Shown: positions 33,689 to 42,384, numbered from the stretch's first letter. The stretch: DNA of 45,846 nt from Anaerolineales bacterium (GCA_016932715.1 JAFGCG010000018.1:1-45846), one strand, 5' to 3'. The notes: a model not told the origin generated them from the sequence alone. Translations and numbers: made by a program.

Positions 33689-35131
33689 CTACTTTTGTAT
33701 CTCGTAGACAATAAATCGGTTGTTTTTCAGGACCTGGTTCAGAGGCAGATTACAGGCGCTAATGTCCTCGGGCGTGATTTGCTGATTCTCACCGACTTTT
33801 CTGCTCAGGACGAGGTAGTCACCCTTGTACATGCGATCACATTCGGTGCTAAAGATCGCCAGATGCCCGGTCATGATGACCATGACGCGCGGCTTGAAGA
33901 AGATGACCACGCTGTCAGGAGGAGTTTCTTCCTTTATGTAGTTGTACACTTCCAGGCTGTAGGGATCGAACGGCCCGTTGATCGTCCTGCCGTTCCGTAA
34001 ATTAACATAGGCGCTTCTGCTCGACGTGAACAGGAAGATGCCCGCAATGAAAAGCCAGAAGCCATAAAATATCGTTTGGCCCACCTGATGATGTCCCTCA
34101 GGCAGTTTATTGATCAGGACCTTCATACCCTGGAATGTGAAACAGATGAAAATGGGTAGAAGCGGAAAAATATAGCGCGGCAGCTGGGGGTAAGGATAAG
34201 TGACGTGAACAATGAGCCAGAGAGCAAAGAACAGGAGAAGGACCGTTTCCTTTTTGCGTCTGATCCAGGCGCCCAGCAGGAAAAAAATGAGCAGAAAATA
34301 ATATAAGTATGTCCAGGCGTTGGCTTCTCCAAAGAACCGGCTGAATATGTTGAAATATGTGGGCGCAAGTTCCCTGGCGGTTTCGATCAGCCCAGTGTAA
34401 TGTGAGAAATAAGACTCGCCTCCACTGGGAAACAATAAAAGGTTTAGACCCCACAGAAGCGCGAATACAAAACAGGTCACAAACGAGTTTCGAATAATTT
34501 CTATTGCCGCTGCCCGGTCTTTACGGTTCTTCAGCAGTTTGAAAAACTCTACGATCAAAAAACATCCCAATAGAAGAGCCCCTGTTACGCGCAAAAAAGC
34601 CATAAAGAATACGGATGCGCCGATCAACGCGTAATGAGAAACGCCGCGTTTGTGCTCCTGCGTCATCAGCATAAAGGACAGCATTGAAAAGAAGAGGAAG
34701 GGAATGTCGGAAAGAATCTGGTCAAGGAAGCGCAGCAGCAGGGGATTGAACGCAAACAGGGAAACCAGGAGCAGGCTCTCGGTCCGGGTGAAGCGATCTT
34801 TCGCAAACAGGTAGAGGCAGATCAGAAAACCGGCATAAAAAAACAGCCCGGGCAATTTCAATGCCAGCGGGTGAATCTCTTTGAGCGCATAAACCGGAGC
34901 GAGAATCAAAGGATATCCCCATGGATATGCCAGCGGTCCCAGGTGCAGGGTCGATTGATAATTGGTGAAGTCGCTTATCTCCATGAACTCATCGGTAGTG
35001 CCAGTCACGATGCTTTTGGCTTGCAGGATGTACCAGGCGAAATCATCTCCCCATTGGTGACCGCGGGTTAATGTACTTGCACCGATGATGATGGAAACAA
35101 GGATAATGATGGAGAGAAGTTTGTTGTGCAT
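33689..35131 (-). CDS. Membrane glycosyltransferase, GT39/ArnT-like
   Basis: 480 residues with about eleven membrane helices. The first outer loop has GHQWGDDFAWYILQAKSI, with the Asp pair that marks the catalytic site in the GT-C / PMT-2 families, and a YPWGYPLILAPVY segment follows. The donor in this family is a polyprenyl-phosphate sugar. The acceptor (lipid, protein or polymer) cannot be said. The C-terminal outer domain contains VIFFKPRVMVIMTG. Monocistronic, with a hairpin upstream. Confidence 0.8.
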   Translation of the reverse strand: MHNKLLSIIILVSIIIGASTLTRGHQWGDDFAWYILQAKSIVTGTTDEFMEISDFTNYQSTLHLGPLAYPWGYPLILAPVYALKEIHPLALKLPGLFFYAGFLICLYLFAKDRFTRTESLLLVSLFAFNPLLLRFLDQILSDIPFLFFSMLSFMLMTQEHKRGVSHYALIGASVFFMAFLRVTGALLLGCFLIVEFFKLLKNRKDRAAAIEIIRNSFVTCFVFALLWGLNLLLFPSGGESYFSHYTGLIETARELAPTYFNIFSRFFGEANAWTYLYYFLLIFFLLGAWIRRKKETVLLLFFALWLIVHVTYPYPQLPRYIFPLLPIFICFTFQGMKVLINKLPEGHHQVGQTIFYGFWLFIAGIFLFTSSRSAYVNLRNGRTINGPFDPYSLEVYNYIKEETPPDSVVIFFKPRVMVIMTGHLAIFSTECDRMYKGDYLVLSRKVGENQQITPEDISACNLPLNQVLKNNRFIVYEIQK

Positions 35132-35178
35132 GTCATGATTTTACCTCGTTGCAAATCAGAACATTTGTTCTAATTATG

Positions 35179-35213
35179 AAACGCTCCGCCTCATATCAGC
35201 AGGCGGAGCGTTT
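35179..35213 (-). terminator. Hairpin between YhfC-like and GT39 genes
   Basis: 13-bp perfect stem AAACGCTCCGCCT and complement with a 9-nt loop. It lies between two minus-strand genes and probably ends the operon that starts at 38509; the T tract is short. Confidence 0.75.
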
Positions 35214-35299
35214 CCATGTTCAGTAACGATCTTTCGGAGCCGATTGCTGTTTCCGTTATATTTGCATCGCTGCTGCCCGTCACGTATCCAGGGTATCTT

Positions 35300-36082
35300 T
35301 TAAACGGGCGTCACTCCCTGCTCCGATACGTTTGGTGCGTCATTAAGAAATTCGGATCTCAGCCTGAACACAATCCACAGACTGATGAGTGCGAAGACCG
35401 CGACGATCCCTTCCACAGCCAGGATGCCAACTTCCTGAACCACATACACAGCGACTGCATCTACAAGCGCATGCCACAATAAAGCCAGCCAGAACCAGAT
35501 TGGTTTGCCATAGGCTATGGCATACAGCACCATCACCGACAGGCTGACATGCAGACAGATCGCAAAGATGCGTTCAATGAAACCCATCAGAGCCATATAC
35601 CATGGTGCTGACCAATATGCCGCGACTTGCTGCTTTGCCAGCTCGAGTTGATCCGCGGGAATGCTCGGTATCGTGGACAGGTCAATGTTGCGATAGATGA
35701 TCATGTTTACAAAAGCGAGCGCAGCGAGAATCCCCAGGATAAGCGCTTCTGTGCCGCCGTGTCCCAAACCAACCAGGATCCCTTCTTTCCATGACCGCGA
35801 CTTCCTGAGGATGAACTTGAACAAAATATATCGGGCGGTCTCCTCAAAAATACCAGCCAGCAAGCCAAGGATGATGGCATTGATCACTAACGAAACACCT
35901 CGTAGAAATGATCCCATGCCGATGACCAAGGGGATGTGAAGAACCTGGGATGCAATAAAAGTCAGGCCTCCTGCGAGCACAAGTTTCCACGAAAGTGAGA
36001 GTTTGCGCCTGAAGTAAATCCACAAAATGATGGGCAGTACGATCATGCCCAGAAAACTGAATGCATAAGCGGTGATAAGCAT
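35300..36082 (-). CDS. YhfC-family (glutamic-type) intramembrane protease-like protein
   Basis: 260 residues with about eight membrane helices. EETARY in the fourth helix region, then GLGHGGTEALILG, and later CLHVSLSV and LWHALVDAV are the conserved Glu/His positions of the YhfC/PrsW group, thought to be intramembrane metallo- or glutamic proteases of the CPBP-Rce1 type. Activity is inferred from these motifs. Last gene of the GntR operon, 12 bp after DUF4177, with AAGGAG before its ATG. Confidence 0.82.
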   Translation of the reverse strand: MLITAYAFSFLGMIVLPIILWIYFRRKLSLSWKLVLAGGLTFIASQVLHIPLVIGMGSFLRGVSLVINAIILGLLAGIFEETARYILFKFILRKSRSWKEGILVGLGHGGTEALILGILAALAFVNMIIYRNIDLSTIPSIPADQLELAKQQVAAYWSAPWYMALMGFIERIFAICLHVSLSVMVLYAIAYGKPIWFWLALLWHALVDAVAVYVVQEVGILAVEGIVAVFALISLWIVFRLRSEFLNDAPNVSEQGVTPV

Positions 36083-36094
36083 TTCTTCTCCTTG

Positions 36095-36313
36095 CTAGGT
36101 TGGCAATGATCGCATGCGGCGCACGCGCTCGGTCAGGGGACGTTTGGCAACGATCGTAACCTTGCCGCTGCCATACGGTGTGTAAACGCTGATTGCTTCC
36201 CAGCCTTCCGAACCCCATTCATCCAGCGTTGCCTGGATATGTTCATCCTTGGTGCCAAAGACGCTGCCAATGGTTTCAACGCGATACTCCCATGGTTTGA
36301 TTTCTTCTGCCAT
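36095..36313 (-). CDS. DUF4177-type small protein
   Basis: 72 residues. WEYRVETI at the start, LDEWGSEGWEAISVYT in the middle and a final KVTIVAKRP strand match the short DUF4177 fold (beta-alpha-beta-beta), whose role is not known. AGGAG before the ATG. Between the SdpI-like and YhfC-like genes. Confidence 0.75.
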   Translation of the reverse strand: MAEEIKPWEYRVETIGSVFGTKDEHIQATLDEWGSEGWEAISVYTPYGSGKVTIVAKRPLTERVRRMRSLPT

Positions 36314-36340
36314 TTCGACTCCTATTAAATTCGTTGGCTC

Positions 36341-36356
36341 CGTTTCACGTGAAACA
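36341..36356. promoter_or_regulatory. parS site (ParB binding)
   Basis: CGTTTCACGTGAAACA matches the chromosomal parS consensus TGTTTCACGTGAAACA at 15 of 16 bases; only the first base differs. The inner 14 bp are a perfect palindrome. It lies in the gap between the SdpI-like and DUF4177 genes. ParB and ParA genes are not in the window. Confidence 0.8.
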
Positions 36357-36384
36357 TGGGAGCAGGGGATGCTCCCATGTTTTT
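36353..36384. terminator. Hairpin partly overlapping the parS site
   Basis: 12-bp stem AACATGGGAGCA and complement with loop GGGGA, followed by TTTTC on the plus strand. On the minus strand it follows the SdpI-like gene. The 5' arm shares its first bases with the parS right end. Confidence 0.6.
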
Positions 36385-36387
36385 CTC

Positions 36388-37038
36388 TCAGGCGTTTGTC
36401 TCCCGCTGATACAGCACGTACGAATAAACCAGCAGGAAGATCGTTGATCCAATGATCGGGATGAACATCAGCCAGAATGCCGTCAACCCGCCGAAGATCC
36501 CGCCGATAAAAGCCAGCACGCCCGAGATCATGAACAGCACCGCGCCCAGTTGGTGTGTCTTATGCCAGACCGTATCGCTGGACAGAGTCCACGGTGTGCG
36601 GATGCCGATGAAGAAGTTGCGCCTGGCTTTGCGCATCATGAAGCCGGCGAAGATGAAGAGTAGTCCTATCGCCGGCAGCATGGCTCCACTCATTTTGAAA
36701 CCGGTATAGCCGAGACTCCATGCCAGCGTCAATCCATAGATGTAAACCATGAATGCCACAATGAGCACGATGAACAGGTTGAAAACTTCACGGAATTTGG
36801 CAATGTTTGCCTTGAGCGGATCGATGGCCGGGATCACCAGGAAGAGTGCGAGCATTGCCAATGTTATCAGTGGTAGCAGAAAAACACCCCAGAACTTGGA
36901 CATGTAGCCATCCACCTGGTCATTGACATTCCAGTGGGATGCCATCTGATCCGGGAGCTGATTCCACAGCAGGAGACCTGCCAGTGTGGCTGCTGCGAGC
37001 ATAAGCAAAACGACGATCGTTGTAGTACGAGTAGTCAT
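36388..37038 (-). CDS. SdpI/DUF1648 family membrane protein
   Basis: 216 residues with six membrane helices. LPDQMASHWNVNDQVDGYMSKF is the DUF1648 motif after helix 1, and FFIGIRTPWTLSSDTVWHKTHQ is the SdpI signature between helices 4 and 5. In Bacillus SdpI gives immunity to the SdpC toxin and also signals through an operon repressor. A role in envelope toxin protection is suggested, not shown. Part of the GntR-slipin operon. Confidence 0.9.
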   Translation of the reverse strand: MTTRTTTIVVLLMLAAATLAGLLLWNQLPDQMASHWNVNDQVDGYMSKFWGVFLLPLITLAMLALFLVIPAIDPLKANIAKFREVFNLFIVLIVAFMVYIYGLTLAWSLGYTGFKMSGAMLPAIGLLFIFAGFMMRKARRNFFIGIRTPWTLSSDTVWHKTHQLGAVLFMISGVLAFIGGIFGGLTAFWLMFIPIIGSTIFLLVYSYVLYQRETNA

Positions 37039-37105
37039 TCTTTTTCCTTTTCATTTACCCTTGCGAAGGCTGGCGCAGGCCTGAATCTTTGCAAGGATAA
37101 AACTG

Positions 37106-38047
37106 TTACTTTGTATCTTCTTCAGGCAAATTGTTCTGCGCGAGCGACACAATTCCGCTCATTGCACCGAGATTCATGGTATCGACTGCCGAACTGGGGA
37201 CAATGACCAGCGCGCCTTTTTCCTTCAAGCCTTCGAACAGCATGTTCATGGCTCGCAGGTGCAATGCAGTGGGATTATTGATATAAGCCCGTGAAGCCTC
37301 CGCAAAAGAGTCAGCGATCTGCTTTTCCGACTCGCCCAGGATGACGCGCGCCTGTCGTTCGCGTTCCGCCTGTGCCTGGCGGGACATCGCGTCCTCGAGT
37401 TCCTGTGGGATGACAATATCACGGATCTCGACCGAATTGACGGTCACGCCCCAGGGAGTTGTGCGCTCATCGATGATCTGCTGGAGCTCCTGGTCGATCA
37501 AACTGCGGCCAACGAGAATATCTGCCAGCATCATACGGCCAATGATGTCGCGTAAGGCGGTCTGTGCAGCCCAATCCACGGCACCCCGATAGTTCTCGAC
37601 TTCAAGTGCAGCTTTCTCCGCATCCCAAACAACCCAGAACAATACTGCATCAACATCGACAGGAACCGTATCCTTCGTCAGCGTCTTCTGCGCGGCGAAT
37701 GGAGTGACCATAACACGATGGTCGATCCATGTGGGCGTAGAGTCAACAATCGGAATGATCCAAAACGCGCCGGGTCCTGCCAAACGAAGGAATTTTCCCA
37801 GTCGCAGGATAACAGCTTTTTCCCACTGGGATGCGACTTTGAGGGCATACAAAATATATGTGCCCACAATTGTCATTCCGACAACGTACATGCCAATCCA
37901 CAGTTCGGCAACCCGGCCATCCATCCATAGCGCGCCGAGTACTGCCGCGGCTAAAAAGATACCAAATATCGTGCCTGCGATGGCAGAGATGTGCTGATTA
38001 TCTTTACTTTGTTTCTTTTGGATGCTCTTAATAAACTTTGATTCCAT
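37106..38047 (-). CDS. Slipin (SPFH/band 7 protein)
   Basis: 313 residues. Two N-terminal hydrophobic segments (about 22-45 and 50-72), then the band 7 domain starting QWEKAVILRLGKFLRLAGPGAFWIIP, with the slipin marks WIDHRVMVTP, DTVPVDVDAVLFW, TALRDIIGRM and VEIRDIVIPQELEDAMSRQAQAERERQAR (coiled coil). The C-terminal NPTALHLRAMNML segment is also typical. Slipins organise membrane domains, commonly with an NfeD partner, which is not found here. Second gene of the operon, 39 bp after the GntR regulator. Confidence 0.94.
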   Translation of the reverse strand: MESKFIKSIQKKQSKDNQHISAIAGTIFGIFLAAAVLGALWMDGRVAELWIGMYVVGMTIVGTYILYALKVASQWEKAVILRLGKFLRLAGPGAFWIIPIVDSTPTWIDHRVMVTPFAAQKTLTKDTVPVDVDAVLFWVVWDAEKAALEVENYRGAVDWAAQTALRDIIGRMMLADILVGRSLIDQELQQIIDERTTPWGVTVNSVEIRDIVIPQELEDAMSRQAQAERERQARVILGESEKQIADSFAEASRAYINNPTALHLRAMNMLFEGLKEKGALVIVPSSAVDTMNLGAMSGIVSLAQNNLPEEDTK

Positions 38048-38086
38048 TTTGACAGTCTCCTTCTTTTAGTGCATTCACGTTCAAAT

Positions 38087-38509
38087 TCACTCGTTTTGAT
38101 TTGCCTGAGCGCTGGCTTTCCAAGCCTTGAGCTGGTTCCTGACCATTTCGTTGATCTCGTCCTTCGAGAACTCCAGCCGCATGGCTTCGCTGATGTATCT
38201 CTGGGTCAACGCTTCCAAGGATTCTCGGCGCAATCTTTCCGTGACTTTCGGCGGCGGGATTTCTGTGATGTAGGTACCGCGTCCCTGCTGCGTCGAAATG
38301 ATCCGGGCTTCATCCAGAATGCGGTAGGCTCTTGCCACTGTGTTGAAATTGATGCGCAATTCTTCCGCGAGTGCCCGCACAGTTGGTAGTTGATCGCCTG
38401 GCTTGAGCACACTGCCTGCCACTTGCGCCTGGACTTGATTCACAATTTGTGTGTAAATAGGCAAGCCTGAACGAAAATCAATTTGAAGCAAGAGTTTCTT
38501 ATTTGGCAT
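38087..38509 (-). CDS. GntR-family transcription regulator, YtrA type
   Basis: 140 residues. A winged-helix domain (residues 10-76: FRSGLPIYTQIVNQVQAQVA, QLPTVRALAEELRINFNTVARAYRIL, GRGTYI) is followed by a short helical tail of about 60 residues without a large effector domain, as in the YtrA subgroup. These usually repress their own operon and respond to cell-envelope stress. First gene of the slipin/SdpI/DUF4177/YhfC-like operon. Three TAATTGTA repeats upstream (38526-38559) are the probable operator. Confidence 0.92.
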   Translation of the reverse strand: MPNKKLLLQIDFRSGLPIYTQIVNQVQAQVAGSVLKPGDQLPTVRALAEELRINFNTVARAYRILDEARIISTQQGRGTYITEIPPPKVTERLRRESLEALTQRYISEAMRLEFSKDEINEMVRNQLKAWKASAQANQNE

Positions 38510-38525
38510 AAATTGTGTCTTTGTG

Positions 38526-38559
38526 TAATTGTACTAATTGTATCATTGTCATAATTGTA
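38526..38559 (-). promoter_or_regulatory. Three TAATTGTA repeats, probable GntR operator and promoter
   Basis: Identical 8-mers at 38526-38533, 38535-38542 and 38552-38559, 16-50 bp before the GntR gene. On the minus strand each reads TACAATTA and so resembles a -10 element. They are spaced 9 and 17 bp apart, so they fall on one face of the helix in part. Confidence 0.55.
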
Positions 38560-38621
38560 TTCAGATCGGGAGTTTTGTCAAGCCCTGATCTGAATACACA
38601 ATCACATTTGCAATGTAATGA

Positions 38622-40097
38622 TTATTTATGACTTGCGAGCAAACGTTTGACGGCTTTCCCCAGCTTTTTTATGCCTTCATCGATCTGGTCCGGTGCCTGG
38701 GCTACGAAATTGAGTCGCAGCCAGTTTCTGCCGCCTGTCCCATCCGGAAAGAATCCGTTTCCCGGGGCGAAGTCCACGCCCTCCTCCCGGGCCAATGGAA
38801 GCAGTTTTTCGGAATCCAGTTTTTCAGGCAGTTGCAGCCAGATGAACAGCCCCCCTTGCGGTGGATCGAAGCGGACGCCCGCGGGCAGATGGCACCGGAT
38901 CGCCGATAACATCGCGTCGCGGCGTCTGCGAAAGATCTGGCAGGAACGGCGCAGGTGAGCCTGATACCGCCCGACGGTGACATACGCTTCCAGGGCGCGC
39001 TGGACCAGGGTCGAAGTCGCCAGGTCGTTGACGCGTTTGAAATTGACCAGGCAGTCATAGACAGGTCCTTCAGCCACCAAAAAGCCCACGCGCAAACCGG
39101 GCATCAACATCTTCGAAAACGTGCTGACATGAATAACTCGGCCGCCAGGGTCGAGCGCTTTGAGTGCCGGTTGCGTGCGTCCCTCGTAGCGCAAATCCCC
39201 CACAAAATCATCCTCCAGGATGGGAACGTTGTAGCGGTCTGCCAGGACAAGCAGATGGCGGCGGCGCGGACCGTTCAGGCATGTGCCGGTCGGGTTGTGG
39301 AAATTGGGGATGGTGTAAATGAGTTTCGGATGGTGCTGCTGGAGCAGCTTCTCCAGCGCATCGACTTGCATGCCCTGCCCATCAACGGGAATCCCTATCA
39401 CCTTGAAGCCGAGCGCGCGGAACAGATCCAGGGCGCCTGAGTGGGTTGGGCTTTCCACCAGAATGATGTCTCCTGGTTTGAGCAGGAGCTGTGATACCAG
39501 GGATAAGGCCTGCTGTGAACCGGAGGTGATCAGAATATTTTCCGGGCGGGTCTGCAATCCCTGGCTGGCTAAAATGTGAGTGATGCTCGCGCGCAGCGGT
39601 GCATATCCATTGCGTTCTCCGTAACCCAGTGCGGCAATTCCATCGCGGCGCATAACAGTTTGAAGCACCTTGCGAAAGTCTTCCGCGGGGAATAAATTGG
39701 CGTCCGCGATGCCGCTGGCAAAACTGATCGGCTGAGGGTGTCGGCTGGACTTGCGCCTCTCGTCCAGCAGTCCGCTTCTGAGAGTCTTATCCACTATACT
39801 TTGCTGCCAGAGCGGCCAGGGAGTGCCAGGATCGTTTTTGGGAAGAGGCAGAAGCGGATCGGGAGGCAGGACGTACGTACCGCTGCCCAGCCTGGAAAAG
39901 ATCAGCCCCTCGGCTTCCAGTTCGGCGTAAGCGTTTTCCACCGTGATGCGGTTCACGCCCAGATCCTGGGCAAGCTGGCGGCTGGCTGGCAGACGAGTGT
40001 CCGCGGCCAGGCTGCCGGAAAGGATTCCCTGCCGTAAGTACGTTTTGATCTGCTGGTAAAGGGGTATTGCACTTTGGCGGTCGAGCGGGATGCGCAT
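38622..40097 (-). CDS. MocR/PdxR-type regulator (GntR domain fused to an aminotransferase fold)
   Basis: 491 residues from the ATG at 40097 (AGAGGTG upstream). Residues 1-75 are a GntR winged helix (SAIPLYQQIKTYLRQGIL, LPASRQLAQDLGVNRITVENAYAELEAEGLI). A linker follows, then a fold type I aminotransferase domain with ITSGSQQALSLV, YTIPNFHNPTG, EDDFVGDLRYEG and the PLP Lys in STFSKMLMPGLRVG. MocR proteins sense PLP and control PLP-related genes. Divergent from the aminotransferase gene and two genes away from pdxS-pdxT, so a PdxR role is likely. A longer start at 40256 would run through the operator. Confidence 0.93.
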   Translation of the reverse strand: MRIPLDRQSAIPLYQQIKTYLRQGILSGSLAADTRLPASRQLAQDLGVNRITVENAYAELEAEGLIFSRLGSGTYVLPPDPLLPLPKNDPGTPWPLWQQSIVDKTLRSGLLDERRKSSRHPQPISFASGIADANLFPAEDFRKVLQTVMRRDGIAALGYGERNGYAPLRASITHILASQGLQTRPENILITSGSQQALSLVSQLLLKPGDIILVESPTHSGALDLFRALGFKVIGIPVDGQGMQVDALEKLLQQHHPKLIYTIPNFHNPTGTCLNGPRRRHLLVLADRYNVPILEDDFVGDLRYEGRTQPALKALDPGGRVIHVSTFSKMLMPGLRVGFLVAEGPVYDCLVNFKRVNDLATSTLVQRALEAYVTVGRYQAHLRRSCQIFRRRRDAMLSAIRCHLPAGVRFDPPQGGLFIWLQLPEKLDSEKLLPLAREEGVDFAPGNGFFPDGTGGRNWLRLNFVAQAPDQIDEGIKKLGKAVKRLLASHK

Positions 40098-40156
40098 TTT
40101 GCACCTCTTTTTGAGAATTGGTATGGTAAATATATCGCTCTTTTGCCAATCAAAAT

Positions 40157-40226
40157 AGAGCCAATTCTCCTTTAATTCTGTCAGTCCACTGAATTGGACT
40201 ATTCCAGATTGGTGAAAATTGGCTCT
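40157..40226. promoter_or_regulatory. Inverted repeat AGAGCCAATT / AATTGGCTCT, probable MocR operator
   Basis: Two exact 10-bp arms at 40157-40166 and 40217-40226 in the region between the divergent MocR-type and aminotransferase genes. Further GCCAAT and GAATTGG half sites lie between. The right arm touches the -35 element of the aminotransferase promoter. Confidence 0.6.
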
Positions 40227-40253
40227 TAACATATGCCGCTTTTCTCCTAGAAT
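40226..40253 (+). promoter_or_regulatory. Promoter of the aminotransferase-pdxST operon
   Basis: TTAACA at 40226-40231, 16-bp spacer, TAGAAT at 40248-40253, the same -10 as in the pyr promoter. The ATG is at 40274 after AGAAGGAAA. Confidence 0.65.
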
Positions 40254-40273
40254 CAAATCCGAGAAGGAAAAGC

Positions 40274-41413
40274 ATGGACCATATCTTGAAGTGCCACGAG
40301 ATCTTCAAAACCGATTTCGTTCGTGGTCAAAACTGCTACCTGTACGATAGCAAGGGGAAGAAGTATGTCGACCTAGAATCAGGGATCTGGTGCACCGCGC
40401 TGGGGCACAATCATCCGCGGGTCAATCGGGTGATCGAGACGCAACTGAAATATATAGCCCACCTGGGCACGCGCTATCCTAACTCGCTAGCCGAAGAGGC
40501 AGCGCTGGCTGTCCTTAATGCAGTTGGGATTGCTGGCGGAAAGTGTACGTTCCTGAGTTCCGGCAGTGAGGCGGTCGAGTTCGGCGTGCAAATCATCCGG
40601 CGTATTAGCGGAAAACCATTGCTGCTCACCTTCCAGAATTCGTATCTTGGGGGGTATGGTTCGGCGGCGAAGAAAAATCTCGACGAATGGTATTTGTTTG
40701 ACTGGAGCGCTTCTGATTGTCTGGATGAAATCCCGTTCGAGAGGATCGGCGGATTTATCTTTGAGCCGGGCGGAAGCGGGATCGGTTTCGTCAGATTCCC
40801 GCCAAAGGGACTTGTCCGGGAAATCGTGCGGCGTGTGAGGCAAGCGGGGGGATTGATCGCTGCCAATGAGATCACGACAGGGATGGGGCGCACAGGCAAA
40901 TGGTTCGGGTTCCAGCACTACGACATCCAGCCAGACATTGTGTCGCTGGGAAAGGGTCTGGGGAACGGATACCCTGTCAGCGCGGTTGCCATGCGGCGGG
41001 AGGTTGCCTTGCAATTGGAGCAGGACGGTTTCCGGTACGTTCAGTCTCATCAAAACGATCCGCTGGGGTGCTCCATTGCCAGGGAAGTCATTGCCATCTT
41101 TCGCGAAGAGGATTGGGTCGAGAGGGGCAATGCAAAGGGCGAGTGGTTTTTGGAAGGACTGAAACAGCTTGAGAAGAAACACACTGTTGTGAAAGAAGCG
41201 CGCGGTCGGGGAATGGAACTTGCCCTGGAGTTCCAGCCGCGCCAGGATTTTTCCGCTGCGCTGGCTTACCAGGCGCTGCTTGAGCAAGGTTTTTTGGTCG
41301 GCTATTATCCCGCGGGCAATATCCTGCGCTTCGACCCGGCCCTGACCATCGAGGAGGAGGATATTGCACATCTGTTGGAAGGTTTGGATGTGGTGTTGGA
41401 AAGTGTGAATTAA
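40274..41413 (+). CDS. Class III PLP-dependent aminotransferase
   Basis: 379 residues, shorter than typical class III enzymes (400-450). The PLP Lys is in VSLGKGLGNGYPVSA, SSGSEAVEFGVQI binds the cofactor phosphate, and QNDPLGCSIA corresponds to the conserved Thr/Asn loop. In most relatives the segment before GRTG reads DE(V/I)QTG; here it is AANEITTGMGRTG, so the Asp that pairs with the pyridine nitrogen appears to be Asn. The relatives are ornithine, acetylornithine and omega-amino acid transaminases; the substrate is not clear. Between the MocR-type gene and pdxS, suggesting PLP-linked regulation. Confidence 0.9.
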   Translation: MDHILKCHEIFKTDFVRGQNCYLYDSKGKKYVDLESGIWCTALGHNHPRVNRVIETQLKYIAHLGTRYPNSLAEEAALAVLNAVGIAGGKCTFLSSGSEAVEFGVQIIRRISGKPLLLTFQNSYLGGYGSAAKKNLDEWYLFDWSASDCLDEIPFERIGGFIFEPGGSGIGFVRFPPKGLVREIVRRVRQAGGLIAANEITTGMGRTGKWFGFQHYDIQPDIVSLGKGLGNGYPVSAVAMRREVALQLEQDGFRYVQSHQNDPLGCSIAREVIAIFREEDWVERGNAKGEWFLEGLKQLEKKHTVVKEARGRGMELALEFQPRQDFSAALAYQALLEQGFLVGYYPAGNILRFDPALTIEEEDIAHLLEGLDVVLESVN

Positions 41414-41492
41414 TCAGATAGCCTGCTGCGCAGCCAATCTGCTCGAAGCCGCGTGGTAGAATCCTCACCCAATTACGATCAGGAGAAATCAT

Positions 41493-42380
41493 ATGGAAGG
41501 ACAAACTGGTACTTTTGCAGTCAAAAAGGGACTGGCGCAAATGCTTAAAGGTGGCGTCATCATGGATGTGGTCACGCCGGAACATGCCAGGATCGCTGAG
41601 GAGGCCGGCGCCTGCGCGGTGATGGCGCTCGAGCGCGTCCCAGCCGACATCCGCGCGGACGGCGGCGTGGCGCGCATGTCGGACCCGGGCCTCATTCTGC
41701 AGATCATGGACTCGGTCACGATCCCCGTCATGGCGAAATGCCGCATCGGACACTTTGTCGAAGCGCAAATCCTCGAGGCGATCGGCGTGGATTACATCGA
41801 CGAATCGGAAGTTCTGACGCCGGCCGATGAAGCCAATCACATCTTGAAGCACAACTTCAAGGTGCCCTTCGTCTGCGGCTGTCGCAACCTCGGCGAAGCG
41901 CTGCGACGCGTGGGCGAAGGTGCGGCGATGATCCGCACGAAGGGCGAGGCTGGCACAGGCGATGTAGTGGAAGCCGTCCGGCACGCGCGCACGGTCCTGG
42001 GCGAGATCCGCCGCCTGACCACGATGGACGATGCCGAGCTGATGAGTTATTCCAAGGAGATCGGCGCGCCCTATGAAATCGTCAAAGAGACGAAGGAACT
42101 CGGGCGCATGCCGGTTGTCAACTTTGCGGCGGGCGGCGTGGCGACGCCTGCAGACGCGGCACTGATGATGCAGCTCGGTGTCGACGGCGTGTTCGTCGGT
42201 TCCGGTATCTTCAAGAGCGGCGACCCGGCCCGGCGCGCGGCGGCGATCGTCAAAGCCGTGACGCACTACCAGGACGCGGCCATCCTCGCGGAAGTCAGCA
42301 AGGACCTGGGCGAGCCGATGGTGGGACGCAACGTTTCCCAGATGCCCGAAGCCGAGAAAATTGCGGGACGGGGTTGGTAA
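41493..42380 (+). CDS. pdxS: Pyridoxal 5'-phosphate synthase lyase subunit
   Basis: 295 residues, full length. Makes PLP from ribose 5-phosphate, glyceraldehyde 3-phosphate and ammonia delivered by PdxT. The catalytic Lys near the start is in [17 protein letters not shown] (the second Lys region is RTKGEAGTG), and GVARMSDP and [13 protein letters not shown] are family marks. CAGGAG before the ATG. 80 bp after the aminotransferase gene; probably the same transcript. Confidence 0.97.
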   Translation: MEGQTGTFAVKKGLAQMLKGGVIMDVVTPEHARIAEEAGACAVMALERVPADIRADGGVARMSDPGLILQIMDSVTIPVMAKCRIGHFVEAQILEAIGVDYIDESEVLTPADEANHILKHNFKVPFVCGCRNLGEALRRVGEGAAMIRTKGEAGTGDVVEAVRHARTVLGEIRRLTTMDDAELMSYSKEIGAPYEIVKETKELGRMPVVNFAAGGVATPADAALMMQLGVDGVFVGSGIFKSGDPARRAAAIVKAVTHYQDAAILAEVSKDLGEPMVGRNVSQMPEAEKIAGRGW

Positions 42381-42384
42381 TTTG

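Noticed and set aside
31100..36400. Replication origin with DnaA box cluster
   Set aside because: Only isolated partial matches to TTATCCACA were seen; no AT-rich repeats. parS alone does not define oriC.
40098..40256. N-terminal extension of the MocR-type gene
   Set aside because: It would run through the divergent promoter and operator and add sequence absent from GntR domains.
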